Shown piece by piece: positions 1-9,011 of a stretch of 64,000 nucleotides of DNA. This DNA comes from DATFKA01 sp042095835 (GTDB lineage: Bacteria; Bacteroidota; Bacteroidia; Chitinophagales; Saprospiraceae). How positions within the stretch are numbered: the stretch's first letter is position 1; each line of letters opens with the position of its first letter. The translations under genes and the position numbers were made by a program. Location of the stretch: contig JBELML010000017.1 in NCBI GenBank assembly GCA_042095835.1, forward strand, positions 9,587 to 73,586. Reading direction: 5' to 3'. The notes under the pieces were generated by a model that was not told where the DNA came from, made no database searches, and saw only the letters and a list, made by a program, of their open reading frames with translations.

Positions 1-713
1 GGATTCTGAAACCGACCAACATGCAGCCCGGTAAGCAATATCCAGTGCTGTTTGGGCCTGTGTATTCGAATACAGCGAGAAACCGCTGGGCTGGTAACTA
101 CAGCCTCGTACAGCAACTGTTGGTCAAGAAGGGATATATTATTGTGCAGGTGGATTCACGTGGTAGCAATGGTTATGGTCGGGCATTCCGTGAAGAGTTC
201 CTGCTGGGCTTTGCCGACCAGGACATTGAGGATTATGCGAGTGCCGTTGCCTTCATGAAGTCATTGCCTTATGTCGATCCCGATCGCATCGGCATCTGGG
301 GCAGCAGTTACGGTGGCACGCTCTCCGTTTATTCGCTATTGATGAAGCCGGGTTTATTCCAAGTGGGGGTTGCAGCGGCGGCGGCTGTTGACCCGGTGTT
401 CTTTGGCACGGACGACGTCGCGATAGTTCGTCACCCTCAGACACACCCGGAGGTCTTCGAAAGAAAAGCGCTCAAGTACGCAGCGAATCTGGAGGATAAA
501 CTCCTGTTCATCCACGGCATCCAGGATCATGTGGTACCATTCAAAACAACGGCCGTATTAGCTGAAGAACTGATTAAACAGGGCAAGGACTTCGACTTTG
601 CGTTTGCACCGGGTGCGACGCATGGATGGAGCCGTGAACGGCATTACGATCGCTACCTGTTTGGCAAGATAATCGAATACTTTGACCGACACCTAGGCGG
701 GCCGTCTGAGTAG
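1..713 (+). CDS. S9-family prolyl oligopeptidase/dipeptidyl peptidase, C-terminal part
   Basis: Partial gene: the frame is open to the left window edge, so the ATG at 21 is internal and the N-terminal beta-propeller lies outside. The visible part is the alpha/beta-hydrolase catalytic domain of S9 serine peptidases. It has the nucleophile elbow GSSYGG, the acidic residue in HGIQDHVVPF and the histidine in GATHGWS, in the correct order and spacing. These enzymes cleave short peptides after proline or related residues, usually in the periplasm of Bacteroidota. Its base composition is visibly GC-richer (one sampled line is 55% GC, 33 of 60) than the genes that follow, which suggests a different origin. 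The exact subfamily cannot be decided from this fragment. Confidence 0.85.
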   Translation, partial: ILKPTNMQPGKQYPVLFGPVYSNTARNRWAGNYSLVQQLLVKKGYIIVQVDSRGSNGYGRAFREEFLLGFADQDIEDYASAVAFMKSLPYVDPDRIGIWGSSYGGTLSVYSLLMKPGLFQVGVAAAAAVDPVFFGTDDVAIVRHPQTHPEVFERKALKYAANLEDKLLFIHGIQDHVVPFKTTAVLAEELIKQGKDFDFAFAPGATHGWSRERHYDRYLFGKIIEYFDRHLGGPSE

Positions 714-816
714 ATGTTTGCAGGTGTTTTGTGGCATCCTGAAATTAGATAAATCTCCGCTGACCATGCAAAAAGAACTGTGGGATGAACGAGAATAGTG
801 TCAAGGTGATGTTTCT

Positions 817-1401
817 TCACAGCGAATGAAACCTGATGTTGGTATATAAGTCCTCCATACGGACTATGAAGTTGAGGCTTTTCAGATCGATCAATTGATC
901 CAAGCCAGCAAATCTGGCAATTTCCCAGATGTTGCTTTCTCGTTTATAGAACGTTTCAACGACAGGTTTGTCTTGAGCAATCAACACATATTCTTTTAGC
1001 GATTCCAATTGGCGATATTTGTGAAATTTATCACCTCTATCATAACTTTCGGTAGATTTAGAAAGCACCTCAACTACTAAAATAGGATTAACGACAGCTT
1101 CTGTGTCCGCCTCTGAAGTTTCAATATCTGTACATATTACCATTGCATCTGGATAAACAAGGGAATCCGCCTTTTCAATATGGATTTTTATCTCGCTTCC
1201 AAAGGCATTACAAGAGGAATTCCTTTTTTTTAGGCCAGACCTCAACTCAGTGTAAGCGTTACCACATAAGATTCCATGATTAATGGAACCACCTGTTATG
1301 GCAAAAATGTGCCCACCCTCATACTCATGTTTCTGCTTAGAGGTATACTCTACTTCTAAATAGTCCTTGATGGAAGCATATTCGGCCTTTTTAAATCCCA
1401 T
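817..1401 (-). CDS. Uma2-family (DUF820) putative restriction-like endonuclease
   Basis: A 194-residue protein of the Uma2/DUF820 family, a PD-(D/E)XK nuclease fold that is abundant in cyanobacteria and Bacteroidota and has no settled cellular role. The core motifs are present: YPDAMV supplies the PD aspartate, VVEVLS supplies the catalytic glutamate, and the segment YDRGDKFHKYRQLESLKEY is the usual helix after the core. An N-terminal EYEGGHI segment is also typical. The ATG at 1401 gives a full-length family member. It stands alone, with no partner gene on the same strand, so neighbours do not clarify its job. Family assignment is firm; nuclease activity is inferred. Confidence 0.85.
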   Translation of the reverse strand: MGFKKAEYASIKDYLEVEYTSKQKHEYEGGHIFAITGGSINHGILCGNAYTELRSGLKKRNSSCNAFGSEIKIHIEKADSLVYPDAMVICTDIETSEADTEAVVNPILVVEVLSKSTESYDRGDKFHKYRQLESLKEYVLIAQDKPVVETFYKRESNIWEIARFAGLDQLIDLKSLNFIVRMEDLYTNIRFHSL

Positions 1402-1651
1402 GCTAAATGATTCTTATTTATCTTTTTTGGTTTTAAGGGAGTAAGTAGGTAACGATACAAAAAAATAAGGATCCCGCCCTATCTTAAGTACATTTTTAGA
1501 GGTTGGTATTGGAATCTTCTTGTTCAATTTGGTATTCCATCTCTCTTAAACTACCTTAAGGTTGAAATTTACTATATATGGTTTACTAGAGATAGATCAT
1601 ACAACCATATCCATCTGTATAAAATCAGAGGCTCATAAATCAAAAACTAAA

Positions 1652-2018
1652 ATGATCAAAAAAATTCTCCTTTACATACTGGCTGCTCTTATGCTCTTGG
1701 GCGCTTACGGACACATAGCCAATCCGGATTTTTATGGCCCTATGATCCCGGCCTTTATTCCCGTAGGTTTTGCCAACTGGGCATCTGTAATTGTAGAAGC
1801 AGCAATTGGCATTGGATTGATCATTCCTGCTACCCGAAAACTAGCAGCTTGGGGTTTCTTCCTGCTCATGATCGTATTCCTACCCATCCATATTTGGGAT
1901 CTCTTCCAAGAGAATCCGGTGGTCGGCAGCAAGCAAGCAGCTGTGGATCCGATTGATCGTACAATTGCTGCTGATCTATGCCGGTTGGTTTGTTCAGAAG
2001 ACTTCAAAAGTGAAGTAA
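1652..2018 (+). pseudogene. DoxX/MauE-like small membrane protein, frameshifted
   Basis: The frame from ATG 1652 encodes a DoxX-like four-helix membrane protein with segments near KKILLYILAALMLLGAYG, a second helix at about residues 34-50, and FFLLMIVFLPIHIWDLF. After about 1937 the frame loses its membrane character. The +1 frame instead reads QLWIRLIVQLLLIYAGWFV and stops at TAA 2016-2018, which is the expected fourth helix. The switch falls in the tandem repeat GCAAGCAAGCA (1929-1939), so a 4-bp slip would explain it. Restored, the protein would be about 120 residues, normal for the family. As written, translation runs on to 2047 with a nonsense tail. Either a young pseudogene or a sequence error. 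Confidence 0.7.
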
Positions 2019-2180
2019 GGTCATTATTGATTGATTTGAGTTTATAAAAAGTTGACCAATTCCCCTCTTCTCAATTGTCAAGTGGAAATCATCACTTGTT
2101 AATCAATCACTTGCACCTATAAGTGAAGTTTATTTGGGTAATTTATCACCTCTATCTTAAGTGTAAATAGCCCAAAAAAC

Positions 2181-3360
2181 ATGAGAAATCTACTCCAGCG
2201 GTCGCTATGGATCGTTCTTATAAGCTGTTTATATAGTTATTCCGCAGCTGCCCAAAATGCAAACATGCTGAATAACAACCTTTATAAAAACGTAGTGAAA
2301 TACTATGAACAGGCGGAAACTTTATACACGCAAGGCAATACCAAAGACGCCCTAAAACGCTTACAGTATGCTGATCAATTTGCCCAAAAACTGGTCAAAG
2401 CAGGGCATGAATCAGAAATACAGGATTATCTGAAGAAGATACAAGATATGCAGCGAAAATTAGACGCTAATGCTAGTCCAAGTAGCACAAAGATAAGTGA
2501 TCTGGCAAGCCCGATTTCCTCATCAAGCGGCGCCCAAATGAGTAGAACGGAATGGCGAGCAGCGGTGGATGAAATCAATCAATTAGAAAGTCAAATCCGA
2601 AATTTATTTAATTTTCTACCTGCCTACGCCAATTTGAATGAAACCTATAAAACGACAGTCGAAACACTCCAAGGTGCAGAGACTAAAAACAATATTCTAA
2701 ATCTCAAGAAACAAGAACAGGCTCGACTCGCTTACCACAAATTATATGTCAAGCGTTTGGACCGTGTCTTGGGTTATATAAATGATCTAGATGGGGTTTT
2801 GGCCTCATCCAATTTTTCCAAAAATATTGAAGCAACTTCCCAATATCTCCAGTCTGGGGGTCGAGGACAAGCGGATTTTATAATTAACAATTCTAATCAG
2901 TACTTAGATTTATTATCTAAAATCTTACCCTCAAATACACAAATCGAAAAGGCTAGGAAAAGTATCCAAATAGCTAGTGAAAAACTCCAACAGAAAGAGG
3001 CAGCAGAAGCCAAGACAGCTGCTAAGGCTAGGAGTCAAGACCGCAGTTTACCCTTACGTGGTCTAAAGGATGCTACCTTAGAAAAAGAATTTAAAAGCTT
3101 AGCTCAAAGCTCGGTACCTTCTCCATATCAAATCATTGATGTGATCATTACGAGCTCTCGATGAGGCATTAATAAAGATGCTTTAGGTCGTCCAATCAAC
3201 CGAGCAATGATCGCCTATATGGTAGAAAAAGATGTCGCTGGAAAATGCTATGTTCAGTATTTTGCTTTTTCTCAACCCGCCTCTGGCAGTTCCTATGGAA
3301 AAACTCGAGTTGATTTGGATTGGAGTAGTAAAAGTAGAAGAGAAGTGAATTGTAATTGAT
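2181..3360 (+). pseudogene. Secreted TPR/coiled-coil protein of unknown function, broken near its C-terminus
   Basis: The intact part (2181-3164, 327 residues) begins with a signal peptide ending near SYSAAAQ, then a helical repeat-like region (YYEQAETLYTQGNTKDALKRL resembles one TPR) and a serine-rich linker. I do not recognise the family. The frame is stopped by TGA at 3162-3164, yet the same frame continues as coherent protein (GINKDALGRPINRAMIAYMV, then KCYVQYFAFSQP). A second lesion follows: a six-A run at 3299-3304 must lose one base for the coherent YGKTRVDLDWSS ending at TGA 3358-3360. A TGG-to-TGA change plus a homopolymer slip fits best. The product is either truncated by about 65 residues or no longer functional. 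Confidence 0.6.
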
Positions 3361-3456
3361 CTTCTAGTTGCAGCAACTAAGGACAAAAATTTTAGTACAT
3401 TAGATCACTTCAAGATCAGTAAAAATTCTATTCTAAGCATGTAAGCCTATATTATC

Positions 3457-4473
3457 GTGAAATACATTGTATGCGAAGCTCCTTATAAGTTTGTCCTGAA
3501 AGAGAAGGCCTTTCCCCAAATAAGTCCTCATGAGGTCCGAATCCAAATCAAGACTATTGGGATTTGTGGGACAGACTTGCACGCCTATGCAGGAAACCAA
3601 GCTTTTTTCACCTATCCACGTATTCTTGGACATGAGCTGGGGGCAACCGTTATTGAGCTAGGTGCAGAAGTTAGCAATGTGGAAATAGGAGACAAGGTGG
3701 TGGTAATGCCCTACTTAAGTTGTGGTACTTGTATCGCTTGTCGATCGGAAAAAAGCAATTGTTGTACCAATATTCAGGTTCTTGGAGTGCATACCGATGG
3801 TGGGATGCAGGAGCAATTGGCTGTACCTAGCAACATCTTGATGCCCGCTAATGATTTAAGCTACGAACAAATTGCGCTCATCGAGCCATTTGCCATCGGG
3901 GCACATGCCATCCGTAGAGCTCAAGTACAAGCTGGAGAGACTATTGTTGTAGTTGGTTGTGGTCCAATTGGCTTAGGAATAATGAAATTAGCACAACTCC
4001 AAGGAGCTGAAGTAATTGCAGTTGATCTCCTACCCGAACGCTTGGCTTTTGCCAAAGAAAAATTAGGTATTGAACATGCCCTTCATGCTTTAGAAAACCC
4101 AATAGAACAAGTATTAGAAATTACCAATGGTAATTTAGCTACGGCAGTATTTGACGCTACTGGTAGCAAGCAGGCAATTGAAGGAGGCCTCAACTATATG
4201 GCACATGGAGGCCGATATGTTTTGGTAGGTTTGTATAAAAATGAACTTACTTTTCTACATCCAGCAATTCACGCAAAGGAAACCAGTCTATTATGTAGTA
4301 GAAATGCTACCCTAGAGGACTTTCAAATCGTGATTGAGAGCTTACGCTCTGGACAGATTCCAACACACGAATTTATTACCCACCGAGCAAAGTTTGAGGA
4401 GATGATTTCCCAATTTAAGGAATGGACAAATCCTGCAAATGGCGTAATAAAAGCAATATTAGCATTCACTTAA
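3457..4473 (+). CDS. Zinc-dependent medium-chain alcohol/sugar-alcohol dehydrogenase
   Basis: A 338-residue MDR-superfamily dehydrogenase starting at GTG 3457. Catalytic zinc ligands are Cys37 (GICGTD) and His59-Glu60 (LGHELG). The structural zinc loop is present, with cysteines near 89, 92, 95 and 102/103 in CGTCIACRSEKSNCC. The Rossmann NAD motif is VGCGPIGLG. Overall it resembles the sorbitol/threonine/galactonate dehydrogenase branch (RspB- or LgoD-like), which oxidises polyols or sugar acids with NAD. The substrate cannot be fixed from sequence alone. It lies between two decayed stretches and has no operon partner. Confidence 0.85.
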   Translation: MKYIVCEAPYKFVLKEKAFPQISPHEVRIQIKTIGICGTDLHAYAGNQAFFTYPRILGHELGATVIELGAEVSNVEIGDKVVVMPYLSCGTCIACRSEKSNCCTNIQVLGVHTDGGMQEQLAVPSNILMPANDLSYEQIALIEPFAIGAHAIRRAQVQAGETIVVVGCGPIGLGIMKLAQLQGAEVIAVDLLPERLAFAKEKLGIEHALHALENPIEQVLEITNGNLATAVFDATGSKQAIEGGLNYMAHGGRYVLVGLYKNELTFLHPAIHAKETSLLCSRNATLEDFQIVIESLRSGQIPTHEFITHRAKFEEMISQFKEWTNPANGVIKAILAFT

Positions 4474-4512
4474 ATTTAGTTGCAAATTTTTGTTTATACA
4501 CCTAGATTTCGA

Positions 4513-4611
4513 GCTAATATCCCATCGCCACCTGGCCCTCAAATCAACAGGGAGGAATGGCGAAAGGTACTCATCCTTCAAAACTCCTATCTCGGCCCAA
4601 TAGCACCCTAA
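4513..4611 (+). pseudogene. Possible remnant of a paralogue of the 2181 gene
   Basis: One forward frame reads PGPQINREEWRKV and ends at a TAA. It resembles SSGAQMSRTEWRAAV inside the broken secreted-protein gene at 2181 (shared G.Q..R.EWR pattern). No start codon or further matching sequence was found on either side. The rest of the roughly 335-base gap between the dehydrogenase and the lectin start shows no gene or RNA structure that I can see. The match is short and may be chance. Confidence 0.2.
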
Positions 4612-4809
4612 ATGTATTAACACTTTTGAAGGGCTTTCAGCAGCAGCATAATATTTAAAGGTACAAGTGAAAGAAACTGTATAAAAAAGCTATACTCTCC
4701 TACCAAAATAAACCCTATATTGATCCAAAATTCCCCTCTTTCAAGCTTCCCCGGCTTTTAAATGAAAATCGCTCAATTCAATCTTATTTTCTTCACCAAT
4801 TCAATAATC

Positions 4810-5850
4810 ATGAAACCAATTAAATCAAAAAGGATATTTACCATCCTATGCTATTTGCTGATTGTAGTTACTCTACTCGGATTTAGCCCATCTATTCAGG
4901 CACAATACCTTCCTTCTGAAGGAGCCGTTTACCAAATTTATGTCGATCGTGGTATTACTACACCTAAAGGATTCTTAAGTGTTGAGGGAGATGATGTCGA
5001 CCTTTGGCATAAAGATGATGAATCTGGTCGCCAGAAATGGCTCTTTGAAAAAGTGGGCCGCAATAATTTAGGAGAGACACTCTACCACATTAAGGTATTT
5101 TATACGCCTGGGAATACAAGAATGCTCAGCACCAACCGTGATGGCGGTGTCAATACCTGGAATAATGACGATGAAAGCGGTCGCCAAAGGTGGATTTTAA
5201 AACCACTCCGGAACGGAAAGTTTAATATTGTCGTGGCTGGAGGCACTTGCTGCGATCGCGTCTTTTTAAGTTGTAGAAAAGAGGATGGTCAAGTAGATCT
5301 TTATCCTGCTGATGATAATAGCGGGAGACAACAATGGAATATTGTTCCTGAAGATGTCAGTATAGTTAGTATCGATTTTAATCTAAACGCTGCTAACAAG
5401 GTGTCTGCTCCTGACTTTGTCAGTCAAATCACCTTGCCCAATCAAACCAACAAGGAGGTCAATATGAGTGCTGTCTTTCAAAGGAAAGCGACAAATACCT
5501 CTTCTTTTGAGCATCAGCATGGTTTCACTTTTTCAGTTAGCGCTGAAGGTGGAATACAAGTACCTCTTTTGAGCGAAGGCAAGCTTTCTGTTTCAGCTTC
5601 TACCACCAATACTTGGACCTATGGCAAAACCGAAAGCCAAGAAGATACCAGAGGTTATACTTTTAGTGTACCTGTTGGTCCCTACAAAACGGTTAAAGCT
5701 GTTTTAACAGTAAAAATGTACAAGGTTGACATACCCTACGTTGCTTACGGAAAATCTAAATCAACGGGGCAACGGGTGGAAAGTAGAGGGATCTGGCGGG
5801 GTGTTCTAGCAGACGAACTCATCTTCCAACCTACTCTGATTGATCCATAA
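4810..5850 (+). CDS. Secreted beta-trefoil lectin fused to an aerolysin-like (ETX/MTX2) pore-forming domain
   Basis: I chose ATG 4810 (MKPIKSKR) over 4762 because it gives a clean signal peptide ending at IQAQ. The first part of the mature protein is a ricin-type beta-trefoil: three repeats each end in a Q-x-W motif (SGRQKW, SGRQRW, SGRQQW) after an acidic DD(E/N) turn. The remainder is all-beta with alternating Ser/Thr, amphipathic strands (FTFSVSAEGGIQVPLLSEG, then TTNTWTYGKTES) and a vPvgpyktv segment typical of aerolysin/epsilon-toxin/MTX2 proteins. The same lectin-plus-aerolysin order is known in the Laetiporus LSL lectin. Predicted role: binding glycans on a target cell and forming an oligomeric pore. 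Domain calls rest on motif reading; toxicity is inferred. Confidence 0.72.
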   Translation: MKPIKSKRIFTILCYLLIVVTLLGFSPSIQAQYLPSEGAVYQIYVDRGITTPKGFLSVEGDDVDLWHKDDESGRQKWLFEKVGRNNLGETLYHIKVFYTPGNTRMLSTNRDGGVNTWNNDDESGRQRWILKPLRNGKFNIVVAGGTCCDRVFLSCRKEDGQVDLYPADDNSGRQQWNIVPEDVSIVSIDFNLNAANKVSAPDFVSQITLPNQTNKEVNMSAVFQRKATNTSSFEHQHGFTFSVSAEGGIQVPLLSEGKLSVSASTTNTWTYGKTESQEDTRGYTFSVPVGPYKTVKAVLTVKMYKVDIPYVAYGKSKSTGQRVESRGIWRGVLADELIFQPTLIDP

Positions 5851-5863
5851 TAAATAATGCTGG

Positions 5864-5907
5864 ATAATAGCACCTATTCCCGCCTTCTCAGGCAGAGGTG
5901 CTATTAT
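5864..5907. terminator. Bidirectional hairpin between convergent genes
   Basis: A perfect 12-bp inverted repeat, ATAATAGCACCT (5864-5875) and AGGTGCTATTAT (5896-5907), encloses a smaller GCCT/AGGC stem. It sits between the convergent lectin gene and the ankyrin gene, where a shared transcription end is expected. There is no strong T-run, so termination is inferred from position and structure. Confidence 0.6.
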
Positions 5908-5931
5908 TCTTAGCTATAAAAGCCCGAAAAA

Positions 5932-6786
5932 TCATACTTTTTTGGCCCTAAGTGTAAAATCTGGATCCTTTATGTTCAAGGCCTTTGCCCTGGAATCCTC
6001 GACTTCAAAACTCACCTTCACCGAGGTGGCTCCATTATAAACAAAAGTATTTTCAGCTACTTTATAAAGTGATCCACCAAATCCGCCAATCGGTCCTAAA
6101 GACAACCTTTTCTGCCTATTTAATTTAACAGTGAATCCTTCATTTTCTCCGGTTCCGTATTTATAATCGCCAATGTACAACTGCTTTTCTTGCTCACTGG
6201 CCTCTAGATAAGCAGGCCCGTCTGCATTGCCAAGGCTTTCCAGGTAGGCAATCGTTTTTTCTTGGTCTTCGTTTTCTGGGGCGGTCATTTTGTCTTTCAT
6301 CCGCTGCCCTGCATAGGCATGATCTAGGAGCGTGAAGCTGTGGGGGCCGGTTTGTAGTTGTATGCCTGGAGAGGCTTCTATGGTAGCTTTGACCGCTTCT
6401 ACTTTGCCTAGCATAGCTAAAGTAAACAGCGTCGGTCTGGCCCCTTTTTCTAGTAAATAAAGGGCTATATCACGACGCCCAACGTGGGAGGCTGCACCTA
6501 TAGCAGATTCGAAGTCTCCATAGCGCCAATCCCAAACAGATTTGGCATATTCTGGTCGTTTATCAACCACCTTCTTCACGGCTTCCAAGTCAGAATGGGA
6601 CTTACCGACCACCGAATTGACAATACTTGGATCAAGGTAGGGATAGTGATCTGGTAGATCGTTTAGGGACATGGTTTCCCCAAAGGAATCCACCAGAGAT
6701 GTCGCCTTACTGTATCCAGGTATACTTAATCCCAGAAAACCTAATGTCGACATTTTGATGAGCTGTCTTCTATTTGATAAATGCAT
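5932..6786 (-). CDS. Exported ankyrin-repeat-containing protein
   Basis: A 284-residue protein with an N-terminal twin-arginine-like export signal (SNRRQLIKMSTLGFLGLSIPG). The middle contains ankyrin-like helices: SAIGAASHVGRRDIALYLLEKGARPT is a clear ankyrin unit, followed by FTLAMLGKVEAVKATIEASPGI. The last 90 residues form a beta-rich tail (YIGDYKYGTGENEGFTVKL) of the kind seen after ankyrin or beta-lactamase domains in Bacteroidota. Function is unknown; ankyrin repeats generally mediate protein binding. The cell-envelope location follows from the signal. It ends opposite the lectin gene across a shared hairpin. Confidence 0.7.
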   Translation of the reverse strand: MHLSNRRQLIKMSTLGFLGLSIPGYSKATSLVDSFGETMSLNDLPDHYPYLDPSIVNSVVGKSHSDLEAVKKVVDKRPEYAKSVWDWRYGDFESAIGAASHVGRRDIALYLLEKGARPTLFTLAMLGKVEAVKATIEASPGIQLQTGPHSFTLLDHAYAGQRMKDKMTAPENEDQEKTIAYLESLGNADGPAYLEASEQEKQLYIGDYKYGTGENEGFTVKLNRQKRLSLGPIGGFGGSLYKVAENTFVYNGATSVKVSFEVEDSRAKALNIKDPDFTLRAKKV

Positions 6787-6912
6787 AGTTGAGTTGACTT
6801 AGATTGGATAATGATTCTCTCTAGTTAAGCAATTAATATCAAATTACAGAAGATAATAGATCACTTGTGGATTGGCATAGATAAGTTTGCGAAATTGATA
6901 AGGAGTTGTAGC

Positions 6913-7392
6913 TTATCTCTCCGCTTCAGCGATTTCATGCCAAGCTCTTTTAGGTCGGTTATTGGGATAGCCCTTTTCTGCTCGATAGGCTTTTCGCTCA
7001 GCCGTAAAATCCCACCAGTTTTTAGAATAATCCTGATGATTAGCAAAATGGACCACCAATCGAAATTGATCCTCTACGCAAGAGTCTATCCAATAGCCTT
7101 TCTTATGCTCATACGCCTCAACTAGGGCTGCTCCTGTTTTATTTTGGAGAGACCCTAGGTCATAATATCCCAAGAAGATTAGATCTTCCGCAAATTTGAT
7201 GCCGATAGAAGGGATTTGCTGAAAGGTGCTCAATGCATCCAATTCTTTGGCCCTTTGAGCGCTAAACGCTAACACCAATTCTATTTCTTTGGCAGACATA
7301 TCAATCAGGTCAGCCTTCTTCATTTTCTTTTGGCGAAGCATCTTCTTTTCTTCCGAACTTAAATCGAATTTAATGGATTTTTTAGATTTCAT
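6913..7392 (-). CDS. Helix-hairpin-helix protein of the Cdd1 (pathogenicity locus) family
   Basis: A 159-residue cytoplasmic protein. The lysine-rich N-terminus is followed by a helix-hairpin-helix core (FQQIPSIGIKFAEDLIFLGY) and the conserved C-terminal block YWIDSCVEDQFRLVVHFAN ... NWWDFTAERKAYRAEKGYP, characteristic of Cdd1-type proteins (PF11731). HhH motifs normally contact DNA backbone, so a nucleic-acid role is likely but untested. It is transcribed alone and away from the sulfatase gene. Family recognition is fairly secure, function is not. Confidence 0.75.
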   Translation of the reverse strand: MKSKKSIKFDLSSEEKKMLRQKKMKKADLIDMSAKEIELVLAFSAQRAKELDALSTFQQIPSIGIKFAEDLIFLGYYDLGSLQNKTGAALVEAYEHKKGYWIDSCVEDQFRLVVHFANHQDYSKNWWDFTAERKAYRAEKGYPNNRPKRAWHEIAEAER

Positions 7393-7469
7393 GATCTAGG
7401 AGTCGTATTTTGAGTGATTGAAAATGATTTACCAATATCCATTCTTTTTCTCAAATCAGATCACAAATT

Positions 7470-9011
7470 ATGCCGGCATTTACGCAAAAAATAGTCTTCT
7501 TCTTTTTTCTCCTTAGTGCTTTCGGGTTTTCTGCTTGTGAAAGCGGTGATCCAAAAACAAAGGATGAACTTAGCTCCAAAGATCGACCCAATGTCATCAT
7601 CATCTATCTTGATGATTTAGGCTATGGAGATGTTGGTGCTTATGGTGCAACCGAGCTCAAAACGCCCAACATAGACAAGCTCGCTAAAGGTGGTGTGCGA
7701 TTTACTGCGGGCTATGCTTCTTCTGCGACCTGCTCTCCTAGTCGTTATGCTTTGCTTACGGGTACCTATCCTTGGCGAAATGAGCGCGCACGCATCTTAT
7801 CAGGTACGGCTCCCCTACTCATTGACACCGCAGAAATGACCATCCCAAAAATGCTAAAAGCAAAAGGCTATCATACAGGAATTGTTGGAAAATGGCACCT
7901 GGGATTGGGTAATGGACAAGTAGATTGGAATACAATGATTAGCCCTGGACCTAATCAGGTAGGTTTTGATTATTCGTATATTTTAGCTGCTACCCAAGAT
8001 AGGGTTCCAACTGTTTATATTGAAAATGGTCGAGTAGTTGGTCATGACCCTAATGATCCAATTGCGGTCGACTATAAGCAAAATTTTGAGGGCGAACCCA
8101 CTGGAAAAGATAACCCTGAAATGCTAAAAATGCGATGGCACCACGGCCATAACAATAGCATTGTCAATGGGATTCCGCGTATAGGTTTTATGCAAGGTGG
8201 CGAAAAAGCGCGTTGGGTAGATGAGAATATGGCTGACACTTTTCTCCTGAAGGCTCAGGACTATATTAGCCAACATAATGATGATCCATTCTTTTTGTTC
8301 TATACGCTTCAGCAACCCCATGTGCCTCGTACGCCACACCCAAGGTTTGTAGGCAGCTCGGGATTGGGGCCAAGAGGAGATGTGATTGTAGAAGCAGATT
8401 GGGCGATTGGAGAACTCTACAAAACGCTAGAAGCGGAAGGTTTACTAGAGCATACCCTTATACTTTTATCAAGTGATAATGGCCCGGTACTCAATGATGG
8501 CTATTACGATGAAGCCGTTGAAAAAAATGGAGACCATAAGCCTAGCGGACCGCTCAGAGGTGGAAAGTACAGTCTTTTTGAAGCTGGCACTCGAGTTCCA
8601 TTTATTAGCTACTGGAAAGGACGAATTCAGCCTAGAGTATCTGAAGCAATGGTTTCTCAATTAGATTTTCTAAGCTCACTCGCCCAGTTAGTAGGTAGTG
8701 AAGTCCAAGGCCCTGACAGTGAAAAAATGCTGGAAGTCCTATTAGGTCAATCCCAGAATGGCAGGGATAAATTGATCTTGGAGGCCACAGGTAGAACCGC
8801 CTTAAGACAAGGCGATTGGGTATTTATACCTCCTTATGATGGACCTGCCATTAGTAAAAATGTCAATATCGAAATTGGAAACGCAGCTGATTATCAATTG
8901 TATAATCTCAAAACAGATATTCATCAGCAGATTAATTTGGCTCAAAAAGAAGTAGAAAAGTTTGCTGAACTCAAAGAACTTTATGAGACACTAAGAAATT
9001 CAGCAAAGTAG
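7470..9011 (+). CDS. Lipoprotein sulfatase (arylsulfatase type, S1 family)
   Basis: A 513-residue sulfatase. The signal peptide ends in a lipobox (GFSAC, Cys23), so it is a lipid-anchored envelope enzyme. Metal-binding IIIYLDDLGYGDVG near residues 43-55 precedes the activation motif CSPSR, whose Cys88 must be converted to formylglycine. KWHLG and SDNGP supply further active-site residues. It hydrolyses sulfate esters, most likely on sulfated algal polysaccharides or glycosaminoglycans; the glycan cannot be named from sequence. No formylglycine-generating enzyme is in the window. It converges on, and overlaps by 12 bases, the esterase that closes the P450 operon, whose proposed demethylation role would fit modified marine glycans. 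Confidence 0.92.
   Translation: MPAFTQKIVFFFFLLSAFGFSACESGDPKTKDELSSKDRPNVIIIYLDDLGYGDVGAYGATELKTPNIDKLAKGGVRFTAGYASSATCSPSRYALLTGTYPWRNERARILSGTAPLLIDTAEMTIPKMLKAKGYHTGIVGKWHLGLGNGQVDWNTMISPGPNQVGFDYSYILAATQDRVPTVYIENGRVVGHDPNDPIAVDYKQNFEGEPTGKDNPEMLKMRWHHGHNNSIVNGIPRIGFMQGGEKARWVDENMADTFLLKAQDYISQHNDDPFFLFYTLQQPHVPRTPHPRFVGSSGLGPRGDVIVEADWAIGELYKTLEAEGLLEHTLILLSSDNGPVLNDGYYDEAVEKNGDHKPSGPLRGGKYSLFEAGTRVPFISYWKGRIQPRVSEAMVSQLDFLSSLAQLVGSEVQGPDSEKMLEVLLGQSQNGRDKLILEATGRTALRQGDWVFIPPYDGPAISKNVNIEIGNAADYQLYNLKTDIHQQINLAQKEVEKFAELKELYETLRNSAK

Noticed and set aside
3162..3164. TGA read as selenocysteine or stop readthrough in the 2181 gene
   Set aside because: A second, independent frameshift follows within 140 bases and no selenocysteine-type structure is evident, so decay is simpler.
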